A stretch of DNA of 64,000 bases from Streptomyces venezuelae (lineage in GTDB: Bacteria > Actinomycetota > Actinomycetes > Streptomycetales > Streptomycetaceae), in NCBI RefSeq assembly GCF_008642355.1, contig NZ_CP029193.1:5480001-5544000 (forward strand), written 5' to 3'. The notes beneath the pieces were generated by a model, which was not told where the DNA came from, searched no databases, and saw nothing but the letters and a program-made list of their open reading frames with translations. Of the stretch, positions 17,268 through 26,770 are shown piece after piece; position 1 is the first letter of the stretch; every line of letters starts with the position of its first letter. Position numbers and translations under genes: made by a program.

Positions 17268-18614
17268 TCAGTTCCCCAGCATCCCGGTCCAGAGGTCGGG
17301 GAAGTCCGGGAGCGTCTTCGCCGTCGTCGCGACGTTCTCGATCTGCACGCCGTCCACGGCGAGCCCGATGACCGCGCCCGCGGTCGCCATGCGGTGGTCG
17401 TCGTAGGTGTGGAAGATGCCGCCGTGCAGCCGGCGCGGCTTGATGTGCAGGCCGTCGGAGGTCTCCGTGACGTCACCGCCGAGCTCGTTGATCTCCTTGG
17501 TGAGCGCGGCCAGCCGGTCCGTCTCGTGCAGGCGCAGGTGGGCGACGCCGCGCAGCGTCGAGGGGGCGTCCGCGAGGGCCGCGACCGCCGCGATGCCGGG
17601 GGTCAGCTCGCCGACCTCGCTGAGGTCCACGTCGATGCCGTGGATCGACCCGGACCCGGTGAAGACCAGGCCCTGCTCGGTCAGTTCGCAGGAACCGCCC
17701 ATCTCGGTGAAGATCTCGCGCAGCGCGTCACCGGGCTGCGTGGTGTGCGCGGGCCAGTCGGGGATCGTGACCGTGCCGCCGGTGACCAGGGCGGCGGCGA
17801 GGAACGGCTGCGCGTTCGACAGGTCGGGCTCGACGGTCAGGTCGCGGCCGAGCAGGGCGCCGGGGGTGACCCGCCACACGTTCGGCTCGCCGCCCGCCTC
17901 GGGGGTGTCGACCTGGGCGCCGACCGAGCGGAGCATGTCGACGGTCATCCGGATGTGCGGCATCGACGGCAGCGCGCCGCCCACGTGCCGGACCTCCACG
18001 CCCTGGTTGAAGCCCGGCCCCGAGAGCAGCAGGGCGCTCACGAACTGCGAGGACGACGACGCGTCGATCTCGACCCGGCCGCCCTCCAGGGCGCCGCAGC
18101 CGTGCACGGTCAGCGGCAGCGCGCCGGGCGTGCCACGGGTGTCGTCGATGCGGGCGCCGAGCACGCGCAGCGCGTCGATGACACCGTGCAGGGGGCGCTC
18201 GTACGAACGGGGGTCGCCGTCGAAGTGGATGGGGCCGTCGGCGAGGGCGGCGACCGGCGGCAGGAACCGCATGACCGTGCCGGCGTTGCCGACGTCGACC
18301 GTGGCCGGACCGTGCAGGCCCGACGGGATCACGCGCCATGCCTCGCCGGTGCCGTCCTGACCGCCCGCGACGGACGAGCTCGACGACACGGTCTCCTCGA
18401 TGCCGACGCCCATCGCGCGCAGCGCGCCCGCCATCAGCAGCGTGTCCCGGGAGCGCAGCGGGCGGCGCAGCCAGCCCGGCTCGGCGGCGAGCGCGGCCAG
18501 GACCAACGCGCGGTTGGTGACCGACTTCGAACCGGGGACGTGGACCGTCGCGGTGACGGCTCCGCTTGCGTGCGGGGCGGGCCAGAGGGCGGTGTGCGCC
18601 GGGGTTTCGGTCAT
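17268..18614 (-). CDS. aroA: 3-phosphoshikimate 1-carboxyvinyltransferase (EPSP synthase)
   Basis: A 448-residue enzyme of the shikimate pathway that joins phosphoenolpyruvate to shikimate 3-phosphate. Substrate-binding motifs are visible: [12 protein letters not shown] near the N-terminus, [11 protein letters not shown] with the PEP loop, [10 protein letters not shown], and DHRMA near the C-terminus ([10 protein letters not shown]). An insertion of serines and glycines after MGVGIEETV is common in Streptomyces homologues. The gene lies between an M50 peptidase gene and rsgA in the same direction. Confidence 0.95.
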   Translation of the reverse strand: MTETPAHTALWPAPHASGAVTATVHVPGSKSVTNRALVLAALAAEPGWLRRPLRSRDTLLMAGALRAMGVGIEETVSSSSSVAGGQDGTGEAWRVIPSGLHGPATVDVGNAGTVMRFLPPVAALADGPIHFDGDPRSYERPLHGVIDALRVLGARIDDTRGTPGALPLTVHGCGALEGGRVEIDASSSSQFVSALLLSGPGFNQGVEVRHVGGALPSMPHIRMTVDMLRSVGAQVDTPEAGGEPNVWRVTPGALLGRDLTVEPDLSNAQPFLAAALVTGGTVTIPDWPAHTTQPGDALREIFTEMGGSCELTEQGLVFTGSGSIHGIDVDLSEVGELTPGIAAVAALADAPSTLRGVAHLRLHETDRLAALTKEINELGGDVTETSDGLHIKPRRLHGGIFHTYDDHRMATAGAVIGLAVDGVQIENVATTAKTLPDFPDLWTGMLGN

Positions 18615-18646
18615 GCCCTCACTTTAGTGGCTGGCAGGGACCTCGC

Positions 18647-19369
18647 TCAGACGTCGAGGAGCCAGCGACCGCCGCCCATCAGCGAACAGAGTGAGACCGC
18701 GTGGAAGAGGAAGAGCCACATCCCCGCGGGCACGTGCGTCAGCCGCGAGAGCTGGTCGGCGTCCGAGTCGCCCGCGCCCCCGCGCCTGCGCTTGGACTGC
18801 AGCTCGAAGGCGGGACGTACACCGCCCAGGAGCAGGAACCACACCACCGCGTACGCGAACGCCGCCTGCACGTCCGTGTTCGCCAGCCAGGAGACGACCA
18901 GGAACGTGCCGCCGGTGAGGACCACCGTCAGGGCGCCGTACGCGTTGCGGATCATCACCAGCATCACGACGAGCAGGGCCGTCGCGATCCACAGGAACGC
19001 CGTGATGCGTCCCGAGTCGAGCAGCGCGGCGCCGCCGAGGCCGAGCAGCGGGGGAGCGGTGTAGCCGGCGGCCGCGGTGAGGATCATGCCGAGGCCCGTG
19101 GGCTTGCCGCGCGAGACGGTCAGGCCCGAGGTGTCCGAGTGCAGCCGGATGCCGTCGAGGCGCCGCCCGGTGAGCAGCGCGACCAGGCCGTGACCGCCCT
19201 CGTGCGCGATGGTGATCGCGTTGCGGGAGAGGCGCCATAGGGCGTGCGGGACGACGACCGCGAGAGCCACGACACCCGCCGCGATCACCAGCCACTGCTC
19301 GGGCGCGGCCTGTGTGCCGAAGACGCGGTCCCAGAGGTCGGTCAGGTCGGCGTTCGCGGTGCTTTCCAT
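18647..19369 (-). CDS. M50B-like membrane metalloprotease homologue
   Basis: A 240-residue protein with about five hydrophobic helices. The zinc motif is HEGGH (residues 56-60) at the start of the second helix, within ITIAHEGGHGLVALLTGRRLDGI, as in the M50B group of site-2-type proteases found in Streptomyces. A second conserved region, GYTAPPLLGLGGAAL, follows. It may cut substrates inside the membrane, but no substrate is suggested by the context. It is the first gene of the group with aroA and rsgA and is divergent from the SRAP gene. Confidence 0.85.
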   Translation of the reverse strand: MESTANADLTDLWDRVFGTQAAPEQWLVIAAGVVALAVVVPHALWRLSRNAITIAHEGGHGLVALLTGRRLDGIRLHSDTSGLTVSRGKPTGLGMILTAAAGYTAPPLLGLGGAALLDSGRITAFLWIATALLVVMLVMIRNAYGALTVVLTGGTFLVVSWLANTDVQAAFAYAVVWFLLLGGVRPAFELQSKRRRGGAGDSDADQLSRLTHVPAGMWLFLFHAVSLCSLMGGGRWLLDV

Positions 19370-19418
19370 TGCGGGGACTGGCTCCTCTGGGGGTGGTGGG
19401 TCTGGCAGTCTGGCACGT

Positions 19419-20237
19419 ATGTGCGGACGGTTTGCATCCAGTCGTAGGCCCGAGGATCTCGCGGCGACCTTCGAGATCGAGAAGTGGGACGGGCCGGAGG
19501 AGGCCCTCGCCCCCGATTACAACGTGGCTCCCACGAAGGAGGTCTACGCGGTTCTGGACCGTCCTCTGAAAGACGCCGACGACCCCTCTCCGGTTCGCCA
19601 GCTGCGCACCCTGAAGTGGGGACTCGTACCGTCCTGGTCCAAGACGCCCGAGGGCGGCGCCCGGATGATCAACGCCCGCGCGGAGACCGTGCACGAGAAG
19701 CCCTCCTACAGGCGTGCCTTCACCTCCCGCCGCTGCGTCATCCCCGCCGACGGCTATTACGAGTGGGTGACCGCGCCCGAGGAGCGGCAGCTGGAGGTCG
19801 AGGGCAAGAAGAAGCGGCCGCGCAAGCAGCCCTACTTCGTGACGCCCGCCGACGGCTCGGTCTTCGCCATGGCGGGGCTCTACGAGTTCTGGCGGGACCA
19901 GACCCTGCCCGACGAGCACCCCCTCGCCTGGTGGGTGACGTGCACGGTGATCACCACGGAGGCGGAGACCGCGCCCCTCGCCGTCGCCCCCGACGAGGGC
20001 CCGCGCTCGCTCGCCGACATCCACCCGCGCATGCCGCTCATGCTGACGCCGGACCGCTGGGACGCCTGGCTCGACCCGTCCCGCACGGACGTCGACGACC
20101 TGCGCACCCTCCTGGAGCCGCCGCCGCACGGACTGATGCGGGCCTTCCCGGTCTCCACCGCCGTCAGCAACGTGCGCAACAACGGGCCGGAGCTGCTGAA
20201 GGAGCTGGACGGACCCGAAGAGGGCACACTCTTCTGA
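19419..20237 (+). CDS. SOS response-associated peptidase family protein (YedK/HMCES-like)
   Basis: A 272-residue SRAP-domain protein. These proteins form a stable thiazolidine crosslink with abasic sites in single-stranded DNA and so protect it. The catalytic cysteine is residue 2 (MCGRFASS) after removal of the methionine; further family residues are in YNVAPT, MINARAETV with the glutamate, RCVIPADGYYEW and HPRMPLML with the histidine. All are present, so it should be active. The start is fixed by Cys2. The following hydrolase gene begins one base after the stop, which suggests cotranscription. Confidence 0.93.
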   Translation: MCGRFASSRRPEDLAATFEIEKWDGPEEALAPDYNVAPTKEVYAVLDRPLKDADDPSPVRQLRTLKWGLVPSWSKTPEGGARMINARAETVHEKPSYRRAFTSRRCVIPADGYYEWVTAPEERQLEVEGKKKRPRKQPYFVTPADGSVFAMAGLYEFWRDQTLPDEHPLAWWVTCTVITTEAETAPLAVAPDEGPRSLADIHPRMPLMLTPDRWDAWLDPSRTDVDDLRTLLEPPPHGLMRAFPVSTAVSNVRNNGPELLKELDGPEEGTLF

Positions 20238-20238
20238 C

Positions 20239-20886
20239 GTGACCAAGGACGCACCGCAGAGCGAGATCATCCCGACCGACGCCGGTGAGGCGCGCATCAC
20301 CTGGCACCCGGCCCCGAGCGCCCGCCTCCTCCTTGCCGTCAGCCACGGCGCGGGCGGCGGCATCGAGGCCCGTGACCTCCAGGCCCTCGCCGCCGAGCTG
20401 CCCGCACACGGCGTGAGCGTCGCCCTCGTCGAACAGCCCTGGCGCGTCGCGGGCAAGAAGCTCGCGCCCGCGCCGAAGACGCTGGACACGGGGTGGCGCG
20501 GCATCTGGCCCACGCTGGAGAAGAAGGGGCTGCCGGTGATCTCGGGCGGTCGCAGCGCCGGTGCCCGCGTCGCCTGCCGCACCGCCACGGAACTGGGCGC
20601 CGCCGCCGTGCTCGCCCTCAGCTTCCCGCTGCACCCCCCGGGCAGGCCCGAGAAGTCCCGCGCCGACGAACTCCTCGGCGCCGGTGTGCCCACCCTCGTC
20701 GTGCAGGGCGGCAACGACCCCTTCGGAAAGCCCGCCGAGTTCCCCGAAGGCACGTACGACCTGGTGGAGATCCCGTTCGGCGACCACGGATTCGCCGTGC
20801 CCAAGCGCGCCGGCATCGGGCAGGACGAGGCAGTGCGGCGCATCACGGACGGAGTCATCCACTGGGCGGGAATGTTGGGCGCGTGA
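20239..20886 (+). CDS. Alpha/beta-hydrolase family protein (KANL3/Tex30-like)
   Basis: A 215-residue single-domain hydrolase. The catalytic triad can be placed: serine in GGRSAGAR (Ser106), aspartate in GGNDPFG and histidine in GDHGFAV. The oxyanion region SHGAGGG lies near the N-terminus. The arrangement fits the small dienelactone-hydrolase-like branch. Its substrate is unknown. The GTG start is one base after the stop of the SRAP gene. A sigma-R promoter for the next gene lies across its 3' end, so this gene and sigR are linked at the DNA level. Confidence 0.85.
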   Translation: MTKDAPQSEIIPTDAGEARITWHPAPSARLLLAVSHGAGGGIEARDLQALAAELPAHGVSVALVEQPWRVAGKKLAPAPKTLDTGWRGIWPTLEKKGLPVISGGRSAGARVACRTATELGAAAVLALSFPLHPPGRPEKSRADELLGAGVPTLVVQGGNDPFGKPAEFPEGTYDLVEIPFGDHGFAVPKRAGIGQDEAVRRITDGVIHWAGMLGA

Positions 20887-20894
20887 CCTCTGTT
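20868..20894 (+). promoter_or_regulatory. Sigma-R dependent promoter of sigR
   Basis: GGGAAT, exactly 18 bases, then GTT: a full match to the sigma-R consensus GGGAAT-N18-GTT. It begins inside the last codons of the hydrolase gene and points at sigR, as the autoregulated sigRp2 promoter does in S. coelicolor. Confidence 0.88.
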
Positions 20895-21117
20895 GTGCCG
20901 GACAGACGGCAGACGCCGTCGACAGCTGTTCGTACGAGAGGGAGTCCGCCGCATGGGTTCGACCATCTGCCCGAACCGCTCCAGCGCCGCTGACCTGGAG
21001 TGGACGGTGCTGAGCGCACCCAAAACCGCATCTATTCGGGCGGCGCGTGGTGCGGGTCGTCGTCTATCCTCCGATTCGAGTGGGGCTGCTTTCGGCCTCA
21101 CCACGTCGTTGGAGGAG

Positions 21118-21801
21118 GTGGGTCCGGTCACTGGGACCGACGCAGGGACCGAGCACGGCCAGGCGGAGCAGCCCCGAGAGAGTTCGGAGAAGTCCGAGAC
21201 GGCCGCGGAGCGCACGGCCCGCTTCGAGCGGGACGCGCTGACGTTCCTCGACCAGATGTACTCGGCGGCGCTGCGCATGACGCGCAACCCGGCGGACGCG
21301 GAGGACCTGGTGCAGGAGACGTACGCGAAGGCGTACGCGTCGTTCCACCAGTTCCGCGAGGGCACGAACCTCAAGGCATGGCTGTACCGCATCCTCACCA
21401 ACACGTTCATCAACTCGTACCGCAAGAAGCAGCGCGAGCCCCAGCGCAGTGCCGCCGAGGAGATCGAGGACTGGCAGCTCGCGCGTGCCGAGTCCCACAT
21501 GTCCACCGGTCTGCGCTCGGCCGAGTCGCAGGCGCTGGACCACCTGCCCGACACGGACGTGAAGCGTGCGCTGCAGGCGATCCCCGAGGAATTCCGCATC
21601 GCCGTCTATCTGGCCGACGTAGAGGGCTTTGCGTACAAGGAGATCGCGGACATTATGGGGACACCCATCGGTACGGTGATGTCCCGACTGCACCGGGGCC
21701 GCCGCCAGCTGCGCGGCATGCTGGAGGACTACGCCCGTGAGCGCGGGCTCGTCCCTGCGGGTGCCGGGGAGTCGAACGGAACGAAAGGCTCGGGCTCATG
21801 A
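21118..21801 (+). CDS. sigR: Thiol-oxidative stress sigma factor SigR
   Basis: A 227-residue ECF sigma factor that directs transcription of thioredoxin and other thiol-repair genes after disulfide stress. Region 2 runs from [20 protein letters not shown] through [19 protein letters not shown] to [20 protein letters not shown]. Region 4 covers [17 protein letters not shown] to [22 protein letters not shown] at 21118, preceded by GGAGGA, gives the usual short form starting GPVTGTDAG. An in-frame ATG at 20953 with its own ribosome-binding sequence would add exactly 55 residues, matching the longer unstable sigma-R' known in S. coelicolor. Its stop overlaps the start of rsrA by four bases. Confidence 0.95.
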   Translation: MGPVTGTDAGTEHGQAEQPRESSEKSETAAERTARFERDALTFLDQMYSAALRMTRNPADAEDLVQETYAKAYASFHQFREGTNLKAWLYRILTNTFINSYRKKQREPQRSAAEEIEDWQLARAESHMSTGLRSAESQALDHLPDTDVKRALQAIPEEFRIAVYLADVEGFAYKEIADIMGTPIGTVMSRLHRGRRQLRGMLEDYARERGLVPAGAGESNGTKGSGS

Positions 21802-22109
21802 GCTGCGGAGAGCCGCACGAGACTGACTGCAGTGAAGTCCTGGACCATCTCTATGAGTTCCTCGACCACGAGATGCCGGACAGCGACTGCACCAAGTTCG
21901 AGACGCACTTCGAGGAGTGCTCTCCGTGCCTGGAGAAGTACGGCCTGGAGCAGGCCGTCAAGAAGCTGGTGAAGCGCTGCTGCGGCCAGGACGACGTCCC
22001 CGTCGACCTGCGCGCCAAGGTGATGGGCCGCATCGACCTCATCCGCTCCGGGCAGGCCGTGCCCGAGCAGGACATCACCCACGACACCACGGCCCCCTCC
22101 GAGGCCTGA
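21798..22109 (+). CDS. rsrA: Zinc-binding redox anti-sigma factor RsrA
   Basis: A 103-residue anti-sigma factor of the ZAS family. It holds SigR inactive in the reduced, zinc-bound state and releases it when a disulfide forms. The motif HFEECSPC supplies His37, Cys41 and Cys44, and Cys11 in TDCSEV completes the redox centre; Cys3, Cys31 and a CC pair are further cysteines seen in homologues. The ATG overlaps the sigR stop (ATGA), which secures balanced synthesis of the two proteins. Confidence 0.95.
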   Translation: MSCGEPHETDCSEVLDHLYEFLDHEMPDSDCTKFETHFEECSPCLEKYGLEQAVKKLVKRCCGQDDVPVDLRAKVMGRIDLIRSGQAVPEQDITHDTTAPSEA

Positions 22110-22259
22110 GGGCCCGCTCTCCCCGCCCTCGGAACACCGCGTGGCCCGCTCTCCCCTCCCGTCCCCTTCCGTCACTCGAACGTGCTAATTAACGGCGGCC
22201 GGGCGCAGGCGGGGAGAGTGCCGTTCTAGTCTCCGGACCGGAACGGGGAGGAGAACTCC

Positions 22260-23654
22260 ATGCGGTCGGTGCCGGTGCGGGCCCGCGTCTACATCCTGTG
22301 CGTCGCCCTCGCCGGCGCGGCCTGCGCCGCGCCCGCCCCCGGCGCACACCCCTCCTGGGCCGCCGTCGCGCTCCTCACCGTCCTCTACGCCGGGTGCGAG
22401 CGGATCACCGGGGCCCGCGTCGTCGGCGACCGCGTCCCGCGCGGGCTCGGCACCTTCTTCCCCGTCCTGCTCGCCGGGGTGTTCCTGCTGCCGCCGTCCG
22501 CCGCCGCCCTCGTCGCCGTGCCCGGGGCACTGCTCGCCCGGGTCGACCGGGAGCCCCCCTGGGTGCGCCGGCTGTGGCGCGCCTCCCGACTCGCCCTCGC
22601 CGCCTGGGCGTCGGCGCGTGTGTACGGGGCACTCGGCGGGCCCGCGGCCGGGGCAGGCCCCGACTTCCCGTACGTCCTCGGGCCCGCGGGGGCGGCCGTG
22701 CTCGTCTTCTCCGCCGCTCTCACCCTGCTGGACGGCGGCGTCCTCGTGACCGCCGAACGCGTCCCCGCGCGGACCGCCTGGCGGGGCCTCTTCCCGCGCT
22801 CCCTCGCGCCCGTCACCGTGCACGGCCTCGCAGGACTGATGATGGCCGTGCTCTGGACCAGCCCGTACGGCCCGGCGGCCGCGCTCCTCGTACTCCTGCC
22901 GATGGGTGTCTCCTGCTGGGCCTTCGCGCAGTACCACCGCGAGCGCGCCGCCCACCAGGCCACCATCCGTGCGCTCGTGCAGGCCGTCGACCTCAAGGAC
23001 AAGTACACCCGCGGACACAGCGAGCGCGTCGGCCGCGCCTCTGTGCTGATCGCCCGCGAACTGGGCATGGACGACGACCGCGTCGAGGTCCTCCGGTTCG
23101 CCGGAATCCTGCACGACGTCGGCAAACTCGGCGTCCCCACCCGGCTGTTGCGCAAGGACGGACCGCTCACGCCCGAGGAACGGCGCATCATCGAGCTCCA
23201 CCCCGAGTACGGCCACGAGATGGTGCGCGGCATCGGCTTCCTGGGCGAGGCGCGCGCCGCGATCCTCCACCATCACGAGCGCATGGACGGCGGCGGCTAC
23301 CCCTACGGACTCACCGGGCCGCAGATCCCCGAGTGCGCGCGTGTGGTGGCCGTCGCCGACGCCTTCGACGCCATGACGTCCACCCGCTCCTACCGACGGG
23401 CCAGGCCCGTCGAGGCGGCCGTGGCCGAACTCAAGCGGTGCGCGGGCGCGCACTTCGACCCCGTGATGGTCGGGGCGCTCACCCGCGCCCTGGAGCGGTA
23501 CGGATGGCACCCGGAGGTCACGGCGGACGTGCCGGAGCAGGGCGGGGCGGGTACGGGCGGGGCGGGCAAGGGCGGAGCGGAGCAGGACGCGCCCGTGCCG
23601 CCGCGGGTCCGGTCCGCGCCCGCCCCCGCACCCGTGCGCCCGGGGACCCGGTGA
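22260..23654 (+). CDS. Membrane HD-GYP domain protein (probable c-di-GMP phosphodiesterase)
   Basis: A 464-residue protein with an N-terminal membrane region of about six helices (residues about 8-220) and a C-terminal HD-GYP domain (about 228-420). The metal-binding HD pair is in GILHDVGKLG (His285, Asp286), and the signature is HHERMDGGGYPYGL (about residues 337-350), a good HHExxDGxGYPxGL match. Such domains hydrolyse cyclic di-GMP, a central developmental signal in Streptomyces. The tail after residue 420 is Gly/Ala/Pro-rich. The stop overlaps the start of a related protein by four bases. It is 150 bases after rsrA in the same direction. Confidence 0.87.
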   Translation: MRSVPVRARVYILCVALAGAACAAPAPGAHPSWAAVALLTVLYAGCERITGARVVGDRVPRGLGTFFPVLLAGVFLLPPSAAALVAVPGALLARVDREPPWVRRLWRASRLALAAWASARVYGALGGPAAGAGPDFPYVLGPAGAAVLVFSAALTLLDGGVLVTAERVPARTAWRGLFPRSLAPVTVHGLAGLMMAVLWTSPYGPAAALLVLLPMGVSCWAFAQYHRERAAHQATIRALVQAVDLKDKYTRGHSERVGRASVLIARELGMDDDRVEVLRFAGILHDVGKLGVPTRLLRKDGPLTPEERRIIELHPEYGHEMVRGIGFLGEARAAILHHHERMDGGGYPYGLTGPQIPECARVVAVADAFDAMTSTRSYRRARPVEAAVAELKRCAGAHFDPVMVGALTRALERYGWHPEVTADVPEQGGAGTGGAGKGGAEQDAPVPPRVRSAPAPAPVRPGTR

Positions 23655-24922
23655 AGCCCCCCTCGCGGCTGCCCGGCGCGGTCGTCTGCCTGGCAGGACT
23701 GCTTGCCTGCGCCTCCCTCGTCTGGACCCTCTGGCACGGCATCACCGAAGGCCGGGCCGCCCTCGCCTTCGGCGTCCTGATCGCCCTCGGCGAGCTGGCC
23801 CGGTGGGGGAGCGGAGAGGACAGGGAGCCCGCGCCGCTCGGCGCTGCCGGGGCCCTCGCGTACGCCCTGCTCGGCGAGAACGCCGGGCATGCCACGCACC
23901 ACGGAGTGCTGCAGGTGCTGGCCGTCGTCGTCGCGGCCTCCCTCGTCGGCGCGGTGCCGAACGTGGCGCTCGGCCGCGGCCCCACGCTCGACCAGATGGC
24001 GCGCCGCGTGCTGACCGTCGGGTTCGCCGCCGCGTGCTTCCAACCGCTGTACAACGCGGGCAAGTTCGGCGAGTGGGTGGGACACGGGCCGTACTTCCCG
24101 TTCGTCATCGTCGCCCTGCTCGTCCTCACCGCGCTCTGCGACGCCGTCCTCGCGGCCGTGACGGCGCGCGCCCGCACGAGGTGGCCGTTCGGGCCGCTGC
24201 TGCGCGAGGAGCTGCGGGCGCTGCTCGGCATCGGCTCCGCCGTCTGCGCGAGCGGCGCCGTGATGGCGCTCGCGGTGGCCGTGGCGGGGCTGTGGGCGCT
24301 CCCCGTGTTCAGCCTCCCGCTGCTGCTCACGCAGCTCTCCTTCCGGCGGTACGCGGCGGTGCGCGCGACCTACCGGCAGACCATCGCCTCCCTGGCCAGG
24401 GCCACCGAGATCGCCGGTTACACCCCGCAGGGCCACGCGCACCGCGTGGCGGGGCTGAGCCGGGCCGTCGGGCGTGATCTCGGTCTCTGCGAGTCGGACC
24501 TCACTGTCCTGGAGCACGCGGCGCTCATGCATGACATCGGACAGCTCTCCCTGGTCGACCCCGTCCCCGAGGGGGCCACCGCCGCGCTCCCGGAGGCGGA
24601 ACAGCGCCGAATAGCCCTGCTCGGCGGTGCCGTGGTCCGCCAGACCGGGGTGGACGCCGCCGTCGCCGTCGTCGTGGAGCGGCAGGCCGACCCGTACCGC
24701 GAACAGCCGCTCACCGCACGTATTGTGCGGACGGCGAACGCGTACGACGAGATGGCGCGGGGAGAAGGACCCTCAGGGGCGCTGGACGGCCCGCTCAAGG
24801 CCCTGGAGCGCCTCAGGCTGGCCACGGGCCACGACTACCAGCCGGAGGTCGTGGAGTCCCTGGCGCGCGTCCTGTCGAGGGACGGCCTCACCCATGGCCT
24901 TACCTCGCGCCGAGCTGGGTAA
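23651..24922 (+). CDS. Membrane protein with degenerate HD domain
   Basis: A 423-residue protein built like its upstream neighbour: a hydrophobic N-terminal half (residues about 8-225) and an HD domain at the C-terminus. HD is kept in LMHDIGQLSLVDPVP (His294, Asp295) and the earlier GHAHRVAGLSRAVGRDLGL aligns with the first histidine region of HD-GYP proteins. The HHE and GYP signatures are missing; the equivalent region reads VERQADPYREQPLTARI. It is therefore probably not a cyclic di-GMP phosphodiesterase by itself and may act as a partner or sensor. GTG at 23651 overlaps the preceding stop (GTGA), implying translational coupling. Confidence 0.82.
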   Translation: MKPPSRLPGAVVCLAGLLACASLVWTLWHGITEGRAALAFGVLIALGELARWGSGEDREPAPLGAAGALAYALLGENAGHATHHGVLQVLAVVVAASLVGAVPNVALGRGPTLDQMARRVLTVGFAAACFQPLYNAGKFGEWVGHGPYFPFVIVALLVLTALCDAVLAAVTARARTRWPFGPLLREELRALLGIGSAVCASGAVMALAVAVAGLWALPVFSLPLLLTQLSFRRYAAVRATYRQTIASLARATEIAGYTPQGHAHRVAGLSRAVGRDLGLCESDLTVLEHAALMHDIGQLSLVDPVPEGATAALPEAEQRRIALLGGAVVRQTGVDAAVAVVVERQADPYREQPLTARIVRTANAYDEMARGEGPSGALDGPLKALERLRLATGHDYQPEVVESLARVLSRDGLTHGLTSRRAG

Positions 24923-25069
24923 CCCATGGGTAATGAGCGGCTGTCCGACCGTCCGTGGTTGGATGCGAAGAAGACAGGAAATGGGGCGCACGGGGGTACG
25001 GCCCCCGACGCCGCGCCCCACGACGAGCGACCTACGAAATACGTGGCAGGCGGGAATCAGGCGGGAATC

Positions 25070-26050
25070 GTGAGGATCTTCGGCAAGGGACGGCACCGGC
25101 CCTCCGCCTCATGGCGGCAGGCGACCGACCGCGCGTTCACGCTGATCGGCGACGGCCGGTACGAGGACGCGGGGGCGCTGCTCACGCGTGCGGCGGATCT
25201 CGAACCCTGGCTGTCCGAGTCCTGGTTCAACCTGGCGCTGCTGCACAAGTTCCGGCACGACTGGGAACAGGCGCGGGCCGCCGGGCTGCGTGCCGTGGCG
25301 CTCCTGGACCGTTCGGCGGGCGCCCCCGACTGGTGGAACGTCGGCATCGCGGCGACCGCGCTCCAGGACTGGCCCCTGGCCCGCCGCGCCTGGCAGGCGT
25401 ACGGCCTCAGGGTGCCCGGCGGGGTGGCCGCCTCGGGCGAGCCGACGGGCATGGAGCTGGGCAGCGCGGCCGTGCGGCTCTCCCCGGAGGGGGAGGCCGA
25501 GGTCGTGTGGGGCCGCCGTCTCGACCCGGCCCGCATGGAGGTCCTGTCCATTCCGCTGCCCTCCTCCGGGCGCCGCTGGGGCGAGGTCGTGCTGCACGAC
25601 GGCGTCCCGCACGGCGAGCGGACGACGGGCGACGGGCACTCGTATCCCGTCTTCGACGAGATCGAGCTGTGGGCGCCCTCACCCGTGCCGACCTGGGTGG
25701 TCCTCCTGGAGGCCGCCACTGAGGACGACAGGGACGCCCTGGAGCGGCTCGCGGCCGACGCGGGCTTCGCCGCCGAGGACTGGTCGTCGTCCGTGCGGCT
25801 GCTGTGCCGGATGTGCTCCGAGTCCCGGATGCCGAGCGACGAGGGTGACGGCGAGCACCTGGATCCGCACGACCACAGCGAGCCGGGCCACCCGGGGCCG
25901 CTCGGCCACCGCAGCCCCGGCGCGCTCTGGGTGCCGGAGCGCGAGTGCGGTCTGGCGGCGCCGGCGGCGCTGGTGCGCGGTCTGCTGGACGGCTGGGTGG
26001 CGGACAGTCCGGACTCCCGTGACTGGCGGGATCTCGAAGAGGTCTGCTGA
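25070..26050 (+). CDS. TPR-like conserved actinobacterial protein
   Basis: A 326-residue soluble protein. The N-terminal third contains TPR-like helical pairs (ASWRQATDRAFTLIGDG, then LSESWFNLALLHKFRHDWEQA and DWWNVGIAATALQDWPLA). The C-terminal part is unlike known domains to me; it includes EVVWGRRLDPARMEVLSIP and a Cys pair in LLCRMC followed by a His-rich stretch (HLDPHDHSEPGHPG) that could bind metal. GTG at 25070 is chosen because the open frame upstream to ATG 24926 has clearly lower third-position GC (about 71 per cent by my count) than the body of the gene. It precedes def in the same direction, with 63 bases between. Confidence 0.75.
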   Translation: MRIFGKGRHRPSASWRQATDRAFTLIGDGRYEDAGALLTRAADLEPWLSESWFNLALLHKFRHDWEQARAAGLRAVALLDRSAGAPDWWNVGIAATALQDWPLARRAWQAYGLRVPGGVAASGEPTGMELGSAAVRLSPEGEAEVVWGRRLDPARMEVLSIPLPSSGRRWGEVVLHDGVPHGERTTGDGHSYPVFDEIELWAPSPVPTWVVLLEAATEDDRDALERLAADAGFAAEDWSSSVRLLCRMCSESRMPSDEGDGEHLDPHDHSEPGHPGPLGHRSPGALWVPERECGLAAPAALVRGLLDGWVADSPDSRDWRDLEEVC

Positions 26051-26113
26051 CACTTCGCCGTAGGCTGTACCGGCACAAACTCTTGAGGGTTCCAAGGAAG
26101 GCGTACGGCGGAC

Positions 26114-26770
26114 ATGGCGCAGGACACTGAGCAGCAGGCCATCGACGGGGGCGGCGTGCTCCCCGTCGACGACGAGGGCTTCGTCATCGACACCGAGGAC
26201 TGCGAGGAGCGGGAGACGGCTCACCGCGAGCGCGGCACGTCCCGGCCGATCACGGTCGTCGGCAATCCGGTGCTGCACAAGGAGTGCAAGGACGTCACGT
26301 CCTTCGACGACGACCTCGCCAGCCTGATCGACGACATGTTCGCGACCCAGCGCGTCGCTCAGGGCGTGGGTGTGGCCGCCAACCAGGTCGGCGTCGACCT
26401 GAAGGTCTTCGTCTACGACTGCATGGACGACGACGGCGTGCGCCACGTCGGTGTCGTCTGCAACCCGGTGCTCCAGGAGCTGCCCGCCGAGAAGCGCCGC
26501 CTGGACGACTCGGGCGAGGGCTGCCTCTCGGTCCCGACCGCGTACGCCCCGCTGGCCCGCCCGGACTACGCCGAGGTGACCGGGCAGGACCAGAAGGGCA
26601 ATCCGATCAAGGTGCGCGGCACGGGCTACTTCGCGCGCTGCCTTCAGCACGAGACGGACCACCTGTACGGATACCTGTACATCGACCGCCTCTCGAAGCG
26701 GGAGCGCAAGGACGCGCTCCGCCAGATGGAAGAAGGCACCCCGCGCTACCCCGTGGTGGACAACGGCTGA
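26114..26770 (+). CDS. def: Peptide deformylase
   Basis: A 218-residue metalloenzyme that removes the formyl group from new N-termini. The three family motifs are present: [10 protein letters not shown] (residues 84-93), EGCLSVP (metal ligand Cys137) and QHETDHL with HExxH-like ligands His179 and His183. An extra acidic N-terminus of about 40 residues precedes the domain, as in other Streptomyces copies. A terminator hairpin follows 40 bases after the stop. Confidence 0.95.
   Translation: MAQDTEQQAIDGGGVLPVDDEGFVIDTEDCEERETAHRERGTSRPITVVGNPVLHKECKDVTSFDDDLASLIDDMFATQRVAQGVGVAANQVGVDLKVFVYDCMDDDGVRHVGVVCNPVLQELPAEKRRLDDSGEGCLSVPTAYAPLARPDYAEVTGQDQKGNPIKVRGTGYFARCLQHETDHLYGYLYIDRLSKRERKDALRQMEEGTPRYPVVDNG

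Noticed and set aside
24926..25069. N-terminal extension of the TPR-like gene from ATG 24926
   Set aside because: Third-position GC is much lower than in the gene body and GTG 25070 starts the conserved sequence; kept only as an alternative.
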